Source: Mycobacterium kyorinense (GTDB taxonomy: Bacteria > Actinomycetota > Actinomycetes > Mycobacteriales > Mycobacteriaceae). From it: DNA of 64,000 nt. Positions 1 to 9,813 of this stretch are shown here, in pieces. The position numbers were made by a program, and so were the translations under genes. Where the stretch lies: positions 17,702 to 81,701 of the forward strand of contig NZ_LZKJ01000088.1 in the NCBI RefSeq assembly GCF_001672775.1, in the 5' to 3' direction. Under the pieces are notes generated by a model. The model was not told the DNA's origin. It worked only from the letters and a program-made list of their open reading frames with translations, and did not search any database. Position 1 is the first letter of the stretch. Each line of letters opens with the position of its first letter.

Positions 1-20
1 TCCTCGGGGAAAGCCAGTGA
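1..20 (+). CDS. gatC: GatC, Asp/Glu-tRNA amidotransferase subunit C (3' end only)
   Basis: Only the last five codons and the stop are in the window. They read LGESQ-stop, which resembles the C-terminal tail of mycobacterial GatC (ILGDEQ in M. tuberculosis, from memory). The TGA overlaps the GTG start of gatA as GTGA, the usual gatC-gatA coupling. GatC is the small subunit that holds GatA and GatB together in the GatCAB amidotransferase. The call rests mainly on context because so little of the gene is visible. Confidence 0.75.
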
Positions 21-1498
21 GCGACATCCTTCGGTTGGACGCCGCGACGTTGGCCGCCAAGATCGCGGCCAACGAACTGTCGTCGGTGGAAATCACTCAG
101 GCCTGCCTGGACCAGATCGAGGCCACCGATGATCGGTATCACGCCTTCTTGCATGTCGCAGCTGACAAAGCGTTGGCGGCAGCCGAGGCGGTCGACAAGG
201 CAGTAGCCGCCGGCGACGAGCTGCCCTCCCCGTTGGCCGGGGTGCCGCTGGCGCTCAAGGATGTGTTCACCACCATCGACATGCCCACCACCTGCGGGTC
301 GAAAATCCTGGACGGCTGGCGTTCGCCCTACGACGCCACCGTCACCGCCAGGCTGCGAGCAGCGGGCATTCCCATCCTCGGCAAGACCAACATGGACGAG
401 TTCGCGATGGGCTCGTCGACGGAGAACTCCGCCTACGGCCCGACCCGCAACCCCTGGGACGTCGAACGGGTGGCCGGTGGTTCGGGCGGTGGCAGCGCTG
501 CGGCGCTGGCGGCGTTTCAGGCGCCACTGGCCATTGGCACCGACACCGGCGGCTCGATCCGCCAGCCGGCCGCGCTGACAGCGACGGTCGGCGTCAAACC
601 CACCTACGGCACCGTGTCGCGATACGGGCTGGTGGCCTGCGCGTCGTCGCTGGATCAGGGCGGTCCCTGTGCGCGCACCGTCTTGGACACCGCGCTGCTG
701 CACCAGGTGATCGCCGGCCACGACGCCAAAGACTCGACGTCCATTGACGCCCCGGTGCCCGATGTCGTGGCCGCGGCCAAGGCCGGCGCGTCCGGCGACC
801 TCAGCGGGGTGAGGGTCGGCGTTGTGCGACAGCTGCGGGGCGAGGGTTATCAGCCCGGCGTGCTGGAGTCGTTCCACGGTGCCGTCGAGCAGCTGACTGC
901 GCTCGGCGCCGAGGTGACCGAAGTCGACTGTCCGCATTTCGATTACGCACTGGCCGCCTACTACCTGATCTTGCCGTCGGAGGTCTCCAGCAACTTGGCC
1001 CGCTTCGACGCCATGCGCTACGGGCTGCGGGTCGGCGACGACGGCACGCACAGCGCCGAGGAGGTCATGGCGCTGACCCGCGCCGCCGGGTTCGGTCCAG
1101 AGGTCAAGCGGCGCATCATGATCGGCACCTACGCATTGTCGGCGGGCTACTACGACGCCTACTACAACCAGGCGCAGAAGGTGCGCACACTGATCGCGCG
1201 TGATCTTGACGAGGCTTATCGATCCGTCGACGTGCTGGTGTCGCCGACCACACCGACCACCGCATTCGCACTCGGCGAGAAGGTCGACGACCCGCTGGCC
1301 ATGTATCTGTTCGACCTGTGCACGCTGCCGCTGAACCTGTCCGGCCAGTGCGGGATGTCGGTGCCGTCCGGATTCGCGCCGGACGACAACCTACCGGTCG
1401 GGCTGCAAATCATGGCGCCGGCGCTGGCCGACGACCGGCTCTACCGGGTCGCGGCAGCCTACGAAACGGCCCGCGGCCCGCTGCCATCCGCGATCTAG
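17..1498 (+). CDS. gatA: GatA, glutamyl-tRNA(Gln) amidotransferase subunit A
   Basis: Amidase-signature subunit that releases ammonia from glutamine for amidation of Glu-tRNA(Gln) (and Asp-tRNA(Asn)) by GatB in the cytoplasm. At 493 aa it has the family's usual length. The Ser-cis-Ser-Lys triad is visible as Lys81 (PLALKDVF), Ser156 (GGSGGGS) and Ser180 (GTDTGGS). The GTG start at 17 overlaps the gatC stop, so the subunits are probably translationally coupled. gatB is separated from gatCA by pfkA and an accessory block. Family assignment is secure. Confidence 0.97.
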   Translation: MSDILRLDAATLAAKIAANELSSVEITQACLDQIEATDDRYHAFLHVAADKALAAAEAVDKAVAAGDELPSPLAGVPLALKDVFTTIDMPTTCGSKILDGWRSPYDATVTARLRAAGIPILGKTNMDEFAMGSSTENSAYGPTRNPWDVERVAGGSGGGSAAALAAFQAPLAIGTDTGGSIRQPAALTATVGVKPTYGTVSRYGLVACASSLDQGGPCARTVLDTALLHQVIAGHDAKDSTSIDAPVPDVVAAAKAGASGDLSGVRVGVVRQLRGEGYQPGVLESFHGAVEQLTALGAEVTEVDCPHFDYALAAYYLILPSEVSSNLARFDAMRYGLRVGDDGTHSAEEVMALTRAAGFGPEVKRRIMIGTYALSAGYYDAYYNQAQKVRTLIARDLDEAYRSVDVLVSPTTPTTAFALGEKVDDPLAMYLFDLCTLPLNLSGQCGMSVPSGFAPDDNLPVGLQIMAPALADDRLYRVAAAYETARGPLPSAI

Positions 1499-1512
1499 TC
1501 GCTTCGCGCCGT

Positions 1513-1569
1513 CGAGATCGACGTCAGCGCGGAAAAGTTCGAGTGAAGGTGTCCCTAACGTCGATCTCG
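1513..1569. repeat. Stem-loop with 12-bp perfect arms (gatA-pfkA gap)
   Basis: Arms at 1513-1524 and 1558-1569 are perfect reverse complements (CGAGATCGACGT / ACGTCGATCTCG) around a 33-nt loop. The loop contains AAAAGTTCGAGT. A second stem-loop upstream of serA (23757-23815) has different arms but nearly the same loop string. There is no T-run, so it is not a classical intrinsic terminator. It may be a small mycobacterial interspersed palindrome or a pfkA leader structure. Confidence 0.6.
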
Positions 1570-1596
1570 GCGCTCGCCACCCGGCAAGATGGGGCT

Positions 1597-2628
1597 ATGC
1601 GGATCGGGGTTCTCACCGGAGGCGGCGACTGTCCAGGGCTCAACGCGGTCATCCGGGCGGTGGTGCGCACCTGCGACGCCCGGTACGGCTCGTCGGTGGT
1701 CGGGTTCCAGGACGGCTGGCGGGGGCTGTTGGAGAACCGCCGCCTCCAACTGCGCAACGACGACCGCAATGACCGACTGCTGGCCAAGGGCGGCACGATG
1801 CTCGGCACCGCCCGAGTGCATCCCGACAAACTGCGGGCCGGCCTGAACCAGATCAAGCAGACGCTGGATGACAACGGCATCGACGTGTTGATCCCGATCG
1901 GCGGTGAGGGCACGCTGACCGCCGCGCACTGGCTGTCCGAGGAGAACGTGCCCGTCGTCGGTGTGCCGAAGACGATCGACAACGACATCGACTGCACGGA
2001 CGTGACTTTCGGCCATGACACGGCTCTGACTGTGGCCACCGACGCCATCGACCGCTTGCACAGCACCGCCGAATCGCATCAGCGGGTGATGCTGGTGGAG
2101 GTGATGGGCCGGCACGCCGGCTGGATCGCGCTGAACGCCGGGCTGGCCTCCGGCGCCCACATGACCCTGATTCCCGAACAACCCTTCGACATCGAAGAGG
2201 TGTGCCGACTGGTCAAGCAGCGTTTCCAACGCGGCGACTCGCACTTCATCTGCGTGGTCGCCGAGGGCGCCAAACCGGCCGCGGGTTCGATGACGCTGGC
2301 CGAAGGGGGCCTCGACGAGTTCGGTCACGAGCGGTTCACGGGGGTGGCCGCACAGCTGGCAGTCGAGGTCGAAAAGCGCATCAACAAAGACGTGCGGGTG
2401 ACCGTGCTGGGCCACGTGCAGCGCGGCGGCACCCCGACCGCCTACGACCGGGTGCTGGCGACGCGGTTCGGTGTGAACGCCGCCGATGCCGCTCACGCCG
2501 GCGAATACGGTCAGATGGTGTCATTGCGGGGTCAGGACATCGGCCGGGTGCCGCTGGCCGACGCGGTGCGACAACTCAAGCTGGTACCGCAGAGCCGCTA
2601 CGACGACGCCGCCGCCTTCTTCGGCTAG
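1597..2628 (+). CDS. pfkA: 6-phosphofructokinase PfkA
   Basis: Converts fructose 6-phosphate plus ATP to fructose 1,6-bisphosphate in glycolysis. The ATG at 1597 gives 343 aa, the length of the M. tuberculosis enzyme. The open frame continues upstream without family similarity, so longer starts are rejected. The nucleotide-binding GGGDCPGLN lies at residues 8-16, GGEGTL at about 102-107, and the catalytic loop PKTIDND at 124-130. It follows gatA after 98 bp containing a long stem-loop and may have its own promoter. Confidence 0.96.
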   Translation: MRIGVLTGGGDCPGLNAVIRAVVRTCDARYGSSVVGFQDGWRGLLENRRLQLRNDDRNDRLLAKGGTMLGTARVHPDKLRAGLNQIKQTLDDNGIDVLIPIGGEGTLTAAHWLSEENVPVVGVPKTIDNDIDCTDVTFGHDTALTVATDAIDRLHSTAESHQRVMLVEVMGRHAGWIALNAGLASGAHMTLIPEQPFDIEEVCRLVKQRFQRGDSHFICVVAEGAKPAAGSMTLAEGGLDEFGHERFTGVAAQLAVEVEKRINKDVRVTVLGHVQRGGTPTAYDRVLATRFGVNAADAAHAGEYGQMVSLRGQDIGRVPLADAVRQLKLVPQSRYDDAAAFFG

Positions 2629-2733
2629 CGCAGGTCCTGTCGCCTGCTGTTTACCCGCGGGCCACGAATTCTTCACGAAATTCCAGATATTCCTTGGGTT
2701 TTCGACCCCTCAACCGGTGCTACGGTCGGGGTT

Positions 2734-3918
2734 ATGAACAACCGCGGTACCGGTCGCGGCGTACTTCAACAGCCGGCCCCGTCGGCGCAATCGCAAGGTC
2801 CGCCGCCGCGGCGCCGGCCTTCGCCGGGCCGACAGGTTCGGCCAACACGGTCCGCGCCGGGCGCCGTGTCACAGCCCCGAGACGACACCCCCACCTACCG
2901 GCCGCCGTCGCCGGCGGACACCCGCGCGACGGTACCGGTGATCCGGGCGCAGCCGCCTGTAGTTGATCGGCCGGCGCCTAGCCCCGTCGCCCCTGACAGC
3001 CGCCCAGACCACGACACCCCGGCCCCGGCCAAACGCGACTGGCGGAGCCTGCTGGTCCGACTGACGCCGACCGACAGCAGCCCCGGCAAAACCCGCACCG
3101 ACGAACCCGCGCTGCGCACCCGAATCCGGGCATCGGTGGACAGCCCATTTCCGATCGCGGTTCTCAACCTCAAGGGCGGTGTCGGCAAGACCGTCGTCGT
3201 CGAGGCACTGGGCTCGACGTTCGCCGACGCCCGCGACGACCACGTCCTGGCGGCGGATCTCGACGCCGGCGGTCTGGCCGATCGTCATGGCCATCGCAAC
3301 TCGCTGAACCTGGTCGACTTACTCGCCGATCGCTCGGTCACGCAGTATCCGGACCTGCGAGCTCACACCTACCAAAACAGTGCTGGTTTAGAGGTTTTGG
3401 GAATCCCCGATTACGCGTACAGCGATTGGCGAATCGACCGCGACCACGTTGTCAAGGCGTTCTCGCTACTGCGGCAACATTATTCGGTGATGCTGATCGA
3501 CTGCGGGCGGGACCTGAAATCGGGTGTGACGGAGGCAGTTCTGCGCGAGGCACGAGCGCTGGTGGTGGTCACCAGCGCTTCCGTCGACGCGATCAAGAAG
3601 ACCCGAACCACCATGCAGTGGCTGGCAAACAACGAGTATCGGAAACTGATCGAGGCGACGGTCCTGGCGGTCAACCACACCGAGCCAGGAAAGCCGGGCC
3701 CCGTCGTGAGCAAAGAATTGCAGCAGTTGGCCGGGCGGTTCCCGTCCGAACGCGTGGTGGAGCTGCCGTTTGATCGGCACGTGCATGAGGGCAAAGAGAT
3801 CACCCTGCAGCGGTTGAGCCGGGAGAGCAGGCGGCGCTACCTGCAGATGGCGGCCTCGCTGGCCGACCTGTTCCCCACCGCCGGCGACGCAACGACGTTC
3901 GACACCGATTTCCGCTGA
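2734..3918 (+). CDS. ParA/MinD-like ATPase with proline-rich N-terminus
   Basis: A 394-aa protein. Residues 1-140 are rich in Pro, Arg and Ala and look disordered. Residues 140-390 form a P-loop ATPase of the ParA/MinD type, with a deviant Walker A (KGGVGKT, residues 147-153, including the signature Lys147) and an LIDCGRDL Walker B-like segment. The architecture (Pro-rich arm plus ParA domain) recalls EspI-type and other mycobacterial MinD-like proteins, but no ParB or ESX gene is nearby. It lies between pfkA and gatB, which are adjacent in M. tuberculosis as I recall, so it is probably accessory. Its cargo or partner is unknown. Confidence 0.85.
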   Translation: MNNRGTGRGVLQQPAPSAQSQGPPPRRRPSPGRQVRPTRSAPGAVSQPRDDTPTYRPPSPADTRATVPVIRAQPPVVDRPAPSPVAPDSRPDHDTPAPAKRDWRSLLVRLTPTDSSPGKTRTDEPALRTRIRASVDSPFPIAVLNLKGGVGKTVVVEALGSTFADARDDHVLAADLDAGGLADRHGHRNSLNLVDLLADRSVTQYPDLRAHTYQNSAGLEVLGIPDYAYSDWRIDRDHVVKAFSLLRQHYSVMLIDCGRDLKSGVTEAVLREARALVVVTSASVDAIKKTRTTMQWLANNEYRKLIEATVLAVNHTEPGKPGPVVSKELQQLAGRFPSERVVELPFDRHVHEGKEITLQRLSRESRRRYLQMAASLADLFPTAGDATTFDTDFR

Positions 3919-3925
3919 ATCTCTA

Positions 3926-3959
3926 GCCGTTACGTAACACTTAACTGTAACGTAACGGC
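3926..3959. promoter_or_regulatory. Palindromic operator over a leaderless promoter
   Basis: Perfect 10-bp inverted repeat GCCGTTACGT (3926-3935) / ACGTAACGGC (3950-3959) with a 14-nt AT-rich centre, ending one base before the ATG at 3961. The string TAACGT (3948-3953) fits the mycobacterial -10 pattern TAnnnT and sits 7 nt before the ATG. A transcript starting at or near the ATG would be leaderless, and the palindrome would cover the core promoter. A TetR-like dimer site is inferred; no cognate regulator is identified. Confidence 0.55.
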
Positions 3960-3960
3960 C

Positions 3961-4320
3961 ATGGTTGCAAGGACGTTGACCTGCGGCGTCTGCGGCATCG
4001 ACTTCTGCGCTCGTTCGGACGCGATTTATTGCTCGCCGGCTTGTCGGCAGAAGGCGCACCGAGCCCGCACAGCCCGGCGACTCGGCGCACTGGCCGGCCG
4101 TCACCAGCGGGCGTTCAGCAAACCCGACGTGGCCGGCGCGATCAAACGGGCCAAGCGGGAACACGAACGGGCGCTCGATCTGCGGCGCGCCGCAACCGAC
4201 TACCTGGAACAGTGCGGCGCCGCTGCGGAGCGACGACGCGCCGAAGGTCATTCGCCGGCAAACCAGACGCACGACCGCCAACCGATCCGGACAGGGCGGG
4301 CGTGGTGGCTGCCGAACTAA
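3961..4320 (+). CDS. Small Cys-rich zinc-finger-like protein
   Basis: A 119-aa protein. The N-terminal 35 residues carry CGVC (residues 8-11), a further Cys, then YCSPACRQKAHRAR, a motif seen in many small uncharacterised actinobacterial proteins and probably a zinc-binding knuckle. The remainder is basic and helical (AIKRAKREHERALDLRRA) with a disordered tail. Its 3' end overlaps the likely GTG start of the PAS-ANTAR frame, suggesting co-expression. A DNA- or RNA-binding role is inference only. The start is fixed by the palindrome and -10-like box directly upstream. Confidence 0.65.
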   Translation: MVARTLTCGVCGIDFCARSDAIYCSPACRQKAHRARTARRLGALAGRHQRAFSKPDVAGAIKRAKREHERALDLRRAATDYLEQCGAAAERRRAEGHSPANQTHDRQPIRTGRAWWLPN

Positions 4321-5009
4321 ACGGTGAGACCGCTGAGACGGAGCAGGCGCTTGCCGGCGGCGCGCCGCAACGCGTCGGATCGTTCCGTTTCTACTTCGAA
4401 GACCAGCGCTGGGAATGGTCGGAGCAGGTGCAGCGCATGCACGGCTACGAGCCCGGGACAGTGACTCCCACCACGGAATTGGTGCTGTCGCACAAGCATC
4501 CGGATGATCGGCGTGAGGTGGCCGCAACCATCGACGACATTCTGCACACGCATCGGGCGTTCAGCACCCGCCATCGCATTCTTGACACCAGCGGCACCGT
4601 GCACCATGTCGTGGTGGTGGGGGACAAGCTCATCGACGACACTGGTGCGGTCATCGGCACCCACGGCTACTACGTGGACCTCACCGCGACCTCAGGCCCG
4701 TCGCGCGACGACGACATCATCTCCGCGCGGGTCGCGGAGATCACCGGCAACCGGGCCGTCATCGAACGGGCCAAGGGGATGCTGATGCTGGTGTACGGGA
4801 TCGACGCCGACGCCGCCTTCGACCTGCTCAAGTGGCGGTCCCAAGAAACCAACGTCAAGCTGCGGTAGCTCGCCGAGCAGGTCACCGAGGACTTCTGCGA
4901 GGCCGGGCGCGAGGCCATCCCCTCGCGATCGGCGTTCGACCATCTTCTGCTCACCGCACATGAACGGATCGTCGACTGTTCCGACGAGCAGGCGGGCGCG
5001 CCGGCCTGA
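4302..5009 (+). pseudogene. PAS-ANTAR regulator interrupted by an in-frame amber codon
   Basis: From GTG 4302 (or 4305) the frame encodes a PAS sensor domain (RFYFEDQRWEWSEQVQRM onward, with HPDDR and GTHGYYVDLT) followed by an ANTAR RNA-binding domain (AVIERAKGMLMLVYGIDADA, then LLKWRSQETNVKLR). At 4866-4868 a TAG ends the frame at codon 189. The same frame then continues LAEQVTEDFCEAGREAIPSR up to a TGA at 5007-5009, exactly what the third ANTAR helix and tail should look like. A single C-to-T change (CAG to TAG) explains it. The truncated 188-aa product would lack the end of the antiterminator domain. Sequencing error, a true pseudogene or readthrough cannot be told apart here. Confidence 0.8.
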
Positions 5010-5065
5010 TCTGACCCGCAGCGCCCGGCGTCGCCGGGCTCGCGGTCGTCATTAGGATCGGGGCT

Positions 5066-6568
5066 GTGACTGTTGCCGCAGCTGAGCTGCTCGACTACGA
5101 CGATGTCCTGGCACGCTACGAGCCGGTGCTCGGCTTGGAGGTGCACGTCGAGCTGTCCACGGCCACCAAGATGTTCTGCGGCTGCGCGACGGCATTCGGC
5201 GCCGAGCCGAACACCCAGGTGTGCCCGGTATGTCTGGGCCTGCCCGGCTCGCTGCCGGTGCTCAACCAAGCCGCAGTCGAGTCGGCGATCCGGATCGGAC
5301 TGGCGCTGAACTGCCAAATCGTGCCCTGGTGCCGGTTTGCTCGGAAGAACTACTTCTACCCGGACATGCCGAAGAACTACCAGATTTCTCAGTACGACGA
5401 GCCGATCGCCGTCAACGGCTACCTCGACGTGCCACTCGAAGACGGCACCACCTGGCGCGTCGAGATCGAACGCGCGCATATGGAAGAAGACACCGGCAAG
5501 CTGACGCACCTGGGCAGCGAAACCGGACGCATCGAAGGCGCTACCGGTTCGCTGATCGACTACAACCGTGCCGGCGTACCGCTGATCGAAATCGTCACCA
5601 AACCCATCGAAGGAGCCGGTGAGCGGGCCCCGCAGATCGCCCGTGCCTACGTGACAGCGTTGCGAGACTTGTTGCGTGCGTTGGGTGTTTCCGACGTGCG
5701 GATGGATCAGGGCTCCATGCGCTGCGACGCCAACGTGTCGCTCAAGCCAATCGGGGCCAGCGAATTCGGTATCCGCACCGAGACCAAGAACGTCAACTCG
5801 CTGCGAAGCGTCGAAGTCGCCGTGCGCTACGAGATGCAGCGCCAAGGCGCTGTGCTGGCGGCCGGCGGCCGGATCACCCAGGAGACTCGGCACTTCCACG
5901 AAAGCGGTTACACAAGCCCGGGACGCACCAAGGAAACCGCCGAAGACTACCGCTATTTCCCGGAGCCGGACCTGGAACCCGTCGCGCCCGACGCCGAGCT
6001 CGTCGAGCGGCTGCGCCACACCATCCCCGAGCTGCCGTGGTTGCGCCGCAAGCAAATTCAGCAGGAGTGGGGCGTTTCCGACGAGGTGATGCGCGACCTG
6101 GTCAACGCCGGTGCCGTCGACTTGGTCATCGCGACCGTCGAACACGGCGCGCCGAGCGAGGCCGCGCGTGCGCTGTGGGGCAACTTTCTGGTGCAGAAGG
6201 CCAACGAGGCCGGCGTCGACCTCGACGAACTGGCCATCACCCCCAAGCAGGTCGCCGCGGTGATCGCGCTGGTGGACGAGGGCAAGCTGTCCAACAAGCT
6301 GGCCCGCCAAGTAATCGAGGGTGTATTGGCCGGGGAAGGCGAGCCCGAACAGGTCATGACCGCCCGAGGCTTGGCCGTGGTGCGTGACGATTCGCTGATC
6401 CAGGCGGCGGTCGACGAGGCGCTGGCCGCCAATCCTGACGTGGCCGAAAAGATTCGCGGCGGCAAAGTCGCCGCGGCGGGTGCGATCGTCGGTGCGGTCA
6501 TGAAGGCCACCAAGGGTCAGGCCGACGCGGCGCGAGTGCGCGAGCTGGTGCTGGCCGCATGCCAGTAG
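5066..6568 (+). CDS. gatB: GatB, glutamyl-tRNA(Gln) amidotransferase subunit B
   Basis: Phosphorylates and amidates Glu-tRNA(Gln) with ammonia channelled from GatA. At 500 aa (GTG start) it has the usual length. The zinc-site cysteines lie near residues 33-53 (CGC and CPVC), the family signature [11 protein letters not shown] is at about residue 295, and the C-terminal YqeY-like tail domain is present. It sits downstream of the accessory block and not directly after pfkA. A 201-bp gap, in which I see no convincing element, follows before hypF. Confidence 0.97.
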   Translation: MTVAAAELLDYDDVLARYEPVLGLEVHVELSTATKMFCGCATAFGAEPNTQVCPVCLGLPGSLPVLNQAAVESAIRIGLALNCQIVPWCRFARKNYFYPDMPKNYQISQYDEPIAVNGYLDVPLEDGTTWRVEIERAHMEEDTGKLTHLGSETGRIEGATGSLIDYNRAGVPLIEIVTKPIEGAGERAPQIARAYVTALRDLLRALGVSDVRMDQGSMRCDANVSLKPIGASEFGIRTETKNVNSLRSVEVAVRYEMQRQGAVLAAGGRITQETRHFHESGYTSPGRTKETAEDYRYFPEPDLEPVAPDAELVERLRHTIPELPWLRRKQIQQEWGVSDEVMRDLVNAGAVDLVIATVEHGAPSEAARALWGNFLVQKANEAGVDLDELAITPKQVAAVIALVDEGKLSNKLARQVIEGVLAGEGEPEQVMTARGLAVVRDDSLIQAAVDEALAANPDVAEKIRGGKVAAAGAIVGAVMKATKGQADAARVRELVLAACQ

Positions 6569-6769
6569 CGCCGACTCTGGCCCTGGCTAATCGCATGCGC
6601 TAAAGCTCCACCCACGCGCGTCTGACGCGCCTACGATGGGTTTGGTCGGGGAAAGCCGTGACTGACGAAACGGTGTGATCGCGACGTGTGCTGACGGGTG
6701 GATTAATCGGTGCGGCGGAGTTCTTGAGCCGCCCGGCTGCCCACTGCCCACCGACCTGCGGCGGCTGCT

Positions 6770-9094
6770 ATGACCGGCACGCTGTTGCTGCACCCCGACG
6801 ACGTTCGGCAGCGTTTCACCGTCACCGGTGTCGTCCAGGGCGTCGGATTCCGCCCGTTCGTCCACCGCATGGCCAGCGAACTGGGTCTCGTCGGGTTCGT
6901 CGGCAACGATTCGGGTGCGGTGTTCGTCGAAGCGCAGGGCCCCGCTGCGCGCGTTGACGAATTCGGTCGCCGATTGCGATCCGAGGCGCCGCCGCTGGCG
7001 CGCATCAGCGCGGTCTCCGTCGTCGACATCCAGGCAAACGGCGATACCGGATTCCGCATTGTGGACAGCCGGATTGCCCCGGGGACCGGCACGCCGATTC
7101 CACCCGACATCGCGGTGTGCGACGAGTGCCTCGCCGAACTCTTCGACCCCGCCGACCGCCGATACCGGCACCCGTTCATCACCTGCACCAACTGCGGACC
7201 GCGGTTCACCATCATCCGCGAACTGCCGTATGACCGTCCGGGCACCACCATGTCGAGCTTCGCCATGTGTGACCGCTGCGCCGCCGAATACCACGACCCT
7301 GCCGACCGCCGGTTCCACGCCCAGCCGATCGCCTGCCCGGATTGCGGGCCATCGCTGTGGTTGCAGCGGGGCGCCGAGCGGATACCCGGATGCGACGCGG
7401 CGCTGGCCGCCGCCCAACAGGCGCTGGCCACCGGAGCCGTCGTCGCGATCAAGGGCATCGGGGGCTACCACCTGGCCTGCGTGGTCGACGACCAAGCGGT
7501 GGTAACGGGGCTGCGGGGCCGTAAGGCCCGCGGCGCCAAGCCTTTCGCGATGTTGGTCCGAGATCTCGACGTCGCACGCCGCTACGCGCACATCGACGAC
7601 ACCGAGGCCGCGATCATGCTCAGCCCGGCCCGACCGATCGTGTTGCTGCGCCGCCGCATGGACGCCCCGGTCGCCGACGCCGTCGCGCCGGGCAGCCCGC
7701 TGCTCGGAATCATGCTGCCCTACACGCCAATTCATCACCTGCTGCTGACGTCCGAACTCGACGCGCTGGTCATGACCAGTGGCAACCGTTCCGACGAACC
7801 CATCTGTTTCACCGACGACGATGCGGCGCGCCGCCTGGCGCCGCTCTGCGACGCGGTGCTCGACCACAATCGGCCGATCCACGTGCCGTGCGACGACTCG
7901 GTGGTCCGCGTCGTCGACGGCCGCGAACTACCGATCCGCCGCTCCCGCGGCTACGCGCCGCTGCCCGTCGACCTCGGCGACGAAGGACCCTCGGTGCTGG
8001 CCGTCGGCGGGGAACTGAAGAACACTTTCTGCCTGACCGACGGTTCCCGCGCCTACCTGTCCGGGCACATCGGCGACATGGAAACCCTGGAAACCCTACG
8101 AGCCTTCGAGCGTGCGGTGAGTCAGCTCAGCGAAATTCGTTGTCAGCCAGTGCGGTTGGCTGCCGATCTGCATCCGGGTTATCAGACCCGAAGCTGGGCC
8201 GAGGGGCACGTCGGTGAGCGCCCGCTGGATCTCGTGCAGCACCATCACGCGCACGTCGTCTCGCTGTTGGCCGAGCACGGCCGGCTCGGCGAACCCGTCA
8301 TCGGTGTCTCGTTCGACGGCACCGGCTACGGTTGCGACGCCACCATCTGGGGCGGGGAGATCCTTGCCCTCGGACCGCAGAGCCATCGGTTCACCCGGGC
8401 CGGTCACCTGCTTGCGGTGCCGCTGCCCGGCGGTGACGCCGCCGTGCGCAATCCGTGGCGCATGGCGCTGTCCCAGTTATGGACGGCCGGCATCGACTGG
8501 GCCACCGATCTGCCGCCGGTGGCCGCGGCCACCCAAGCCGAATTAGGGGTCGTCCGTTCGCAATTGGAAACCGGCGTCGGTTGCGTGCCGTGTTCGAGCA
8601 TGGGCCGGCTGTTCGACGCCGTCGCTTCCCTGCTGGGGGTGCGACACCACATCGATTACGAGGGGCAGGCCGCCATCGAACTCGAAGTGCTGGCCGAATC
8701 CGCGCACACCCCGGCCGAACTGCGCCTGGCAGTGGGCGACGACGGGGGGATCGACCCGCGCGACATGATTCGCGCGATCGTTGCAGCCCTGCGCGCAGGT
8801 GTCGAAACCGCGTCGCTGGCAGCCGGGTTCCATCACGCGGTCGCCGTCGCGGTTGCCGAGTCGGTCGACCGGGCCGCCGGCGACGTGCGACTGGTGGGTC
8901 TTAGCGGCGGCGTCTTCCAAAACGTGCTGCTGCTGCGCGCATGCCGACAACGGTTGCAGCAGGCAGGCTTTGAGGTGTTGATCCACAGGGCGGTCCCACC
9001 CAACGACGGTGGACTCGCACTCGGCCAGGCCGCGGTCTCGGTGCTGACCGCGCTGGCATCGCAATCCGAGCTAAGGGGGACTGATTTGACATGA
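6770..9094 (+). CDS. hypF: HypF carbamoyltransferase, [NiFe]-hydrogenase maturation
   Basis: Uses carbamoyl phosphate and ATP to form the thiocarboxamide on HypE, the source of the cyanide ligands of the [NiFe] active site. The 774-aa protein has all expected modules: an N-terminal acylphosphatase domain (VQGVGFRPF, residues 22-30), two zinc fingers (Cys117/120/139/142 and Cys167/170/189/192), a YrdC-like domain ([22 protein letters not shown]) and a C-terminal Kae1-like domain ([16 protein letters not shown]). It is the first gene of the hyp operon, and its stop overlaps the next ATG by 4 bp. Confidence 0.96.
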   Translation: MTGTLLLHPDDVRQRFTVTGVVQGVGFRPFVHRMASELGLVGFVGNDSGAVFVEAQGPAARVDEFGRRLRSEAPPLARISAVSVVDIQANGDTGFRIVDSRIAPGTGTPIPPDIAVCDECLAELFDPADRRYRHPFITCTNCGPRFTIIRELPYDRPGTTMSSFAMCDRCAAEYHDPADRRFHAQPIACPDCGPSLWLQRGAERIPGCDAALAAAQQALATGAVVAIKGIGGYHLACVVDDQAVVTGLRGRKARGAKPFAMLVRDLDVARRYAHIDDTEAAIMLSPARPIVLLRRRMDAPVADAVAPGSPLLGIMLPYTPIHHLLLTSELDALVMTSGNRSDEPICFTDDDAARRLAPLCDAVLDHNRPIHVPCDDSVVRVVDGRELPIRRSRGYAPLPVDLGDEGPSVLAVGGELKNTFCLTDGSRAYLSGHIGDMETLETLRAFERAVSQLSEIRCQPVRLAADLHPGYQTRSWAEGHVGERPLDLVQHHHAHVVSLLAEHGRLGEPVIGVSFDGTGYGCDATIWGGEILALGPQSHRFTRAGHLLAVPLPGGDAAVRNPWRMALSQLWTAGIDWATDLPPVAAATQAELGVVRSQLETGVGCVPCSSMGRLFDAVASLLGVRHHIDYEGQAAIELEVLAESAHTPAELRLAVGDDGGIDPRDMIRAIVAALRAGVETASLAAGFHHAVAVAVAESVDRAAGDVRLVGLSGGVFQNVLLLRACRQRLQQAGFEVLIHRAVPPNDGGLALGQAAVSVLTALASQSELRGTDLT

Positions 9095-9813
9095 CTACCA
9101 CCGCGATTGACCGCGGGCTGGGCGCCGAGCTGACCGCCGATCTCGCGGCCACCGCACTCACGCTGGCCCGCCGGTTCGCGGCCGGCGCCACCATGTGGTC
9201 GATAGCTCCGTCGTGGGAGCCGCATGCCTTACACATCGCGGTCGAGTTCGTGCACCCGGTGATCATGGGCAAGCGGGCACTGCCGGCGGTCGCTCTGATC
9301 GGAGCCGACCTGGTTGATCTGGTTCGGATTTCGGTAGTGCCGGGCGACATCGTGATCGCGGTGTCGGGCGCCGACGACCCCGACGTGCGCTCGGTGATGC
9401 GCCGATGCCCGGCCTGGGGCGCCACCACCATCTGGATCGGCAGTGGCGAGCGACCCGAGGCGGGAATGGCCGACCATGTGCTGTGGCTCGACGACCCCGA
9501 CCCCAGGGTGCCGGCGACCGGCGGCTTCGTGCTGTTCTACCACCTGCTGTGGGAGTTGACCCACGTCTGCTTCGAGCATCCCGGGCTGCTGAAGGAGGAC
9601 GCCGCATGCACCGACGACGTGTGCGTCACCTGCAGCGACGAAGGTCGGCTCGGTGAAGTGGTCGCGGCGTCGACCGACGGCATGGCCGCGGTGCGCACCG
9701 CCAAGGGCGTCGAGTCCGTCGCCACCACCCTTGTCGACCCCGTCGCCGCCGGCGAGCTCGTGCTGGTGCATGCCGGCACCGCGATCAGCCGCGTTAGTGA
9801 GGAGGTGACATGA
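9091..9813 (+). CDS. SIS-like domain fused to a HypC-like chaperone domain
   Basis: A 240-aa protein with two parts. Residues about 20-160 resemble a sugar-isomerase (SIS) fold ([15 protein letters not shown], then [10 protein letters not shown]) but lack the Ser-Thr-Ser phosphate-binding string of active SIS enzymes. Residues about 177-236 resemble HypC ([14 protein letters not shown] to [13 protein letters not shown]), with the cysteine HypC needs placed internally (Cys178 or Cys181) instead of at position 2. It overlaps hypF and the next gene by 4 bp each, so it belongs to the operon. A scaffold or HypD-binding role is inferred. A canonical hypC is also present downstream. Confidence 0.8.
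   Translation: MTTTAIDRGLGAELTADLAATALTLARRFAAGATMWSIAPSWEPHALHIAVEFVHPVIMGKRALPAVALIGADLVDLVRISVVPGDIVIAVSGADDPDVRSVMRRCPAWGATTIWIGSGERPEAGMADHVLWLDDPDPRVPATGGFVLFYHLLWELTHVCFEHPGLLKEDAACTDDVCVTCSDEGRLGEVVAASTDGMAAVRTAKGVESVATTLVDPVAAGELVLVHAGTAISRVSEEVT

Noticed and set aside
1318..1596. Upstream extension of pfkA into gatA
   Set aside because: No PFK similarity before ATG 1597; the 343-aa product equals the expected length.
4670..6310. Long minus-strand open frame (over 500 codons) opposite gatB
   Set aside because: A GC-driven shadow frame: no family similarity, His/Arg/Gly-rich composition, fully antisense to a well-supported gatB.
6569..6769. Special promoter (for example sigma-54 type) for the hyp operon
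   Set aside because: No convincing GG-N10-GC element, and mycobacteria are not known to have sigma-54; nothing else clear in the 201-bp gap.
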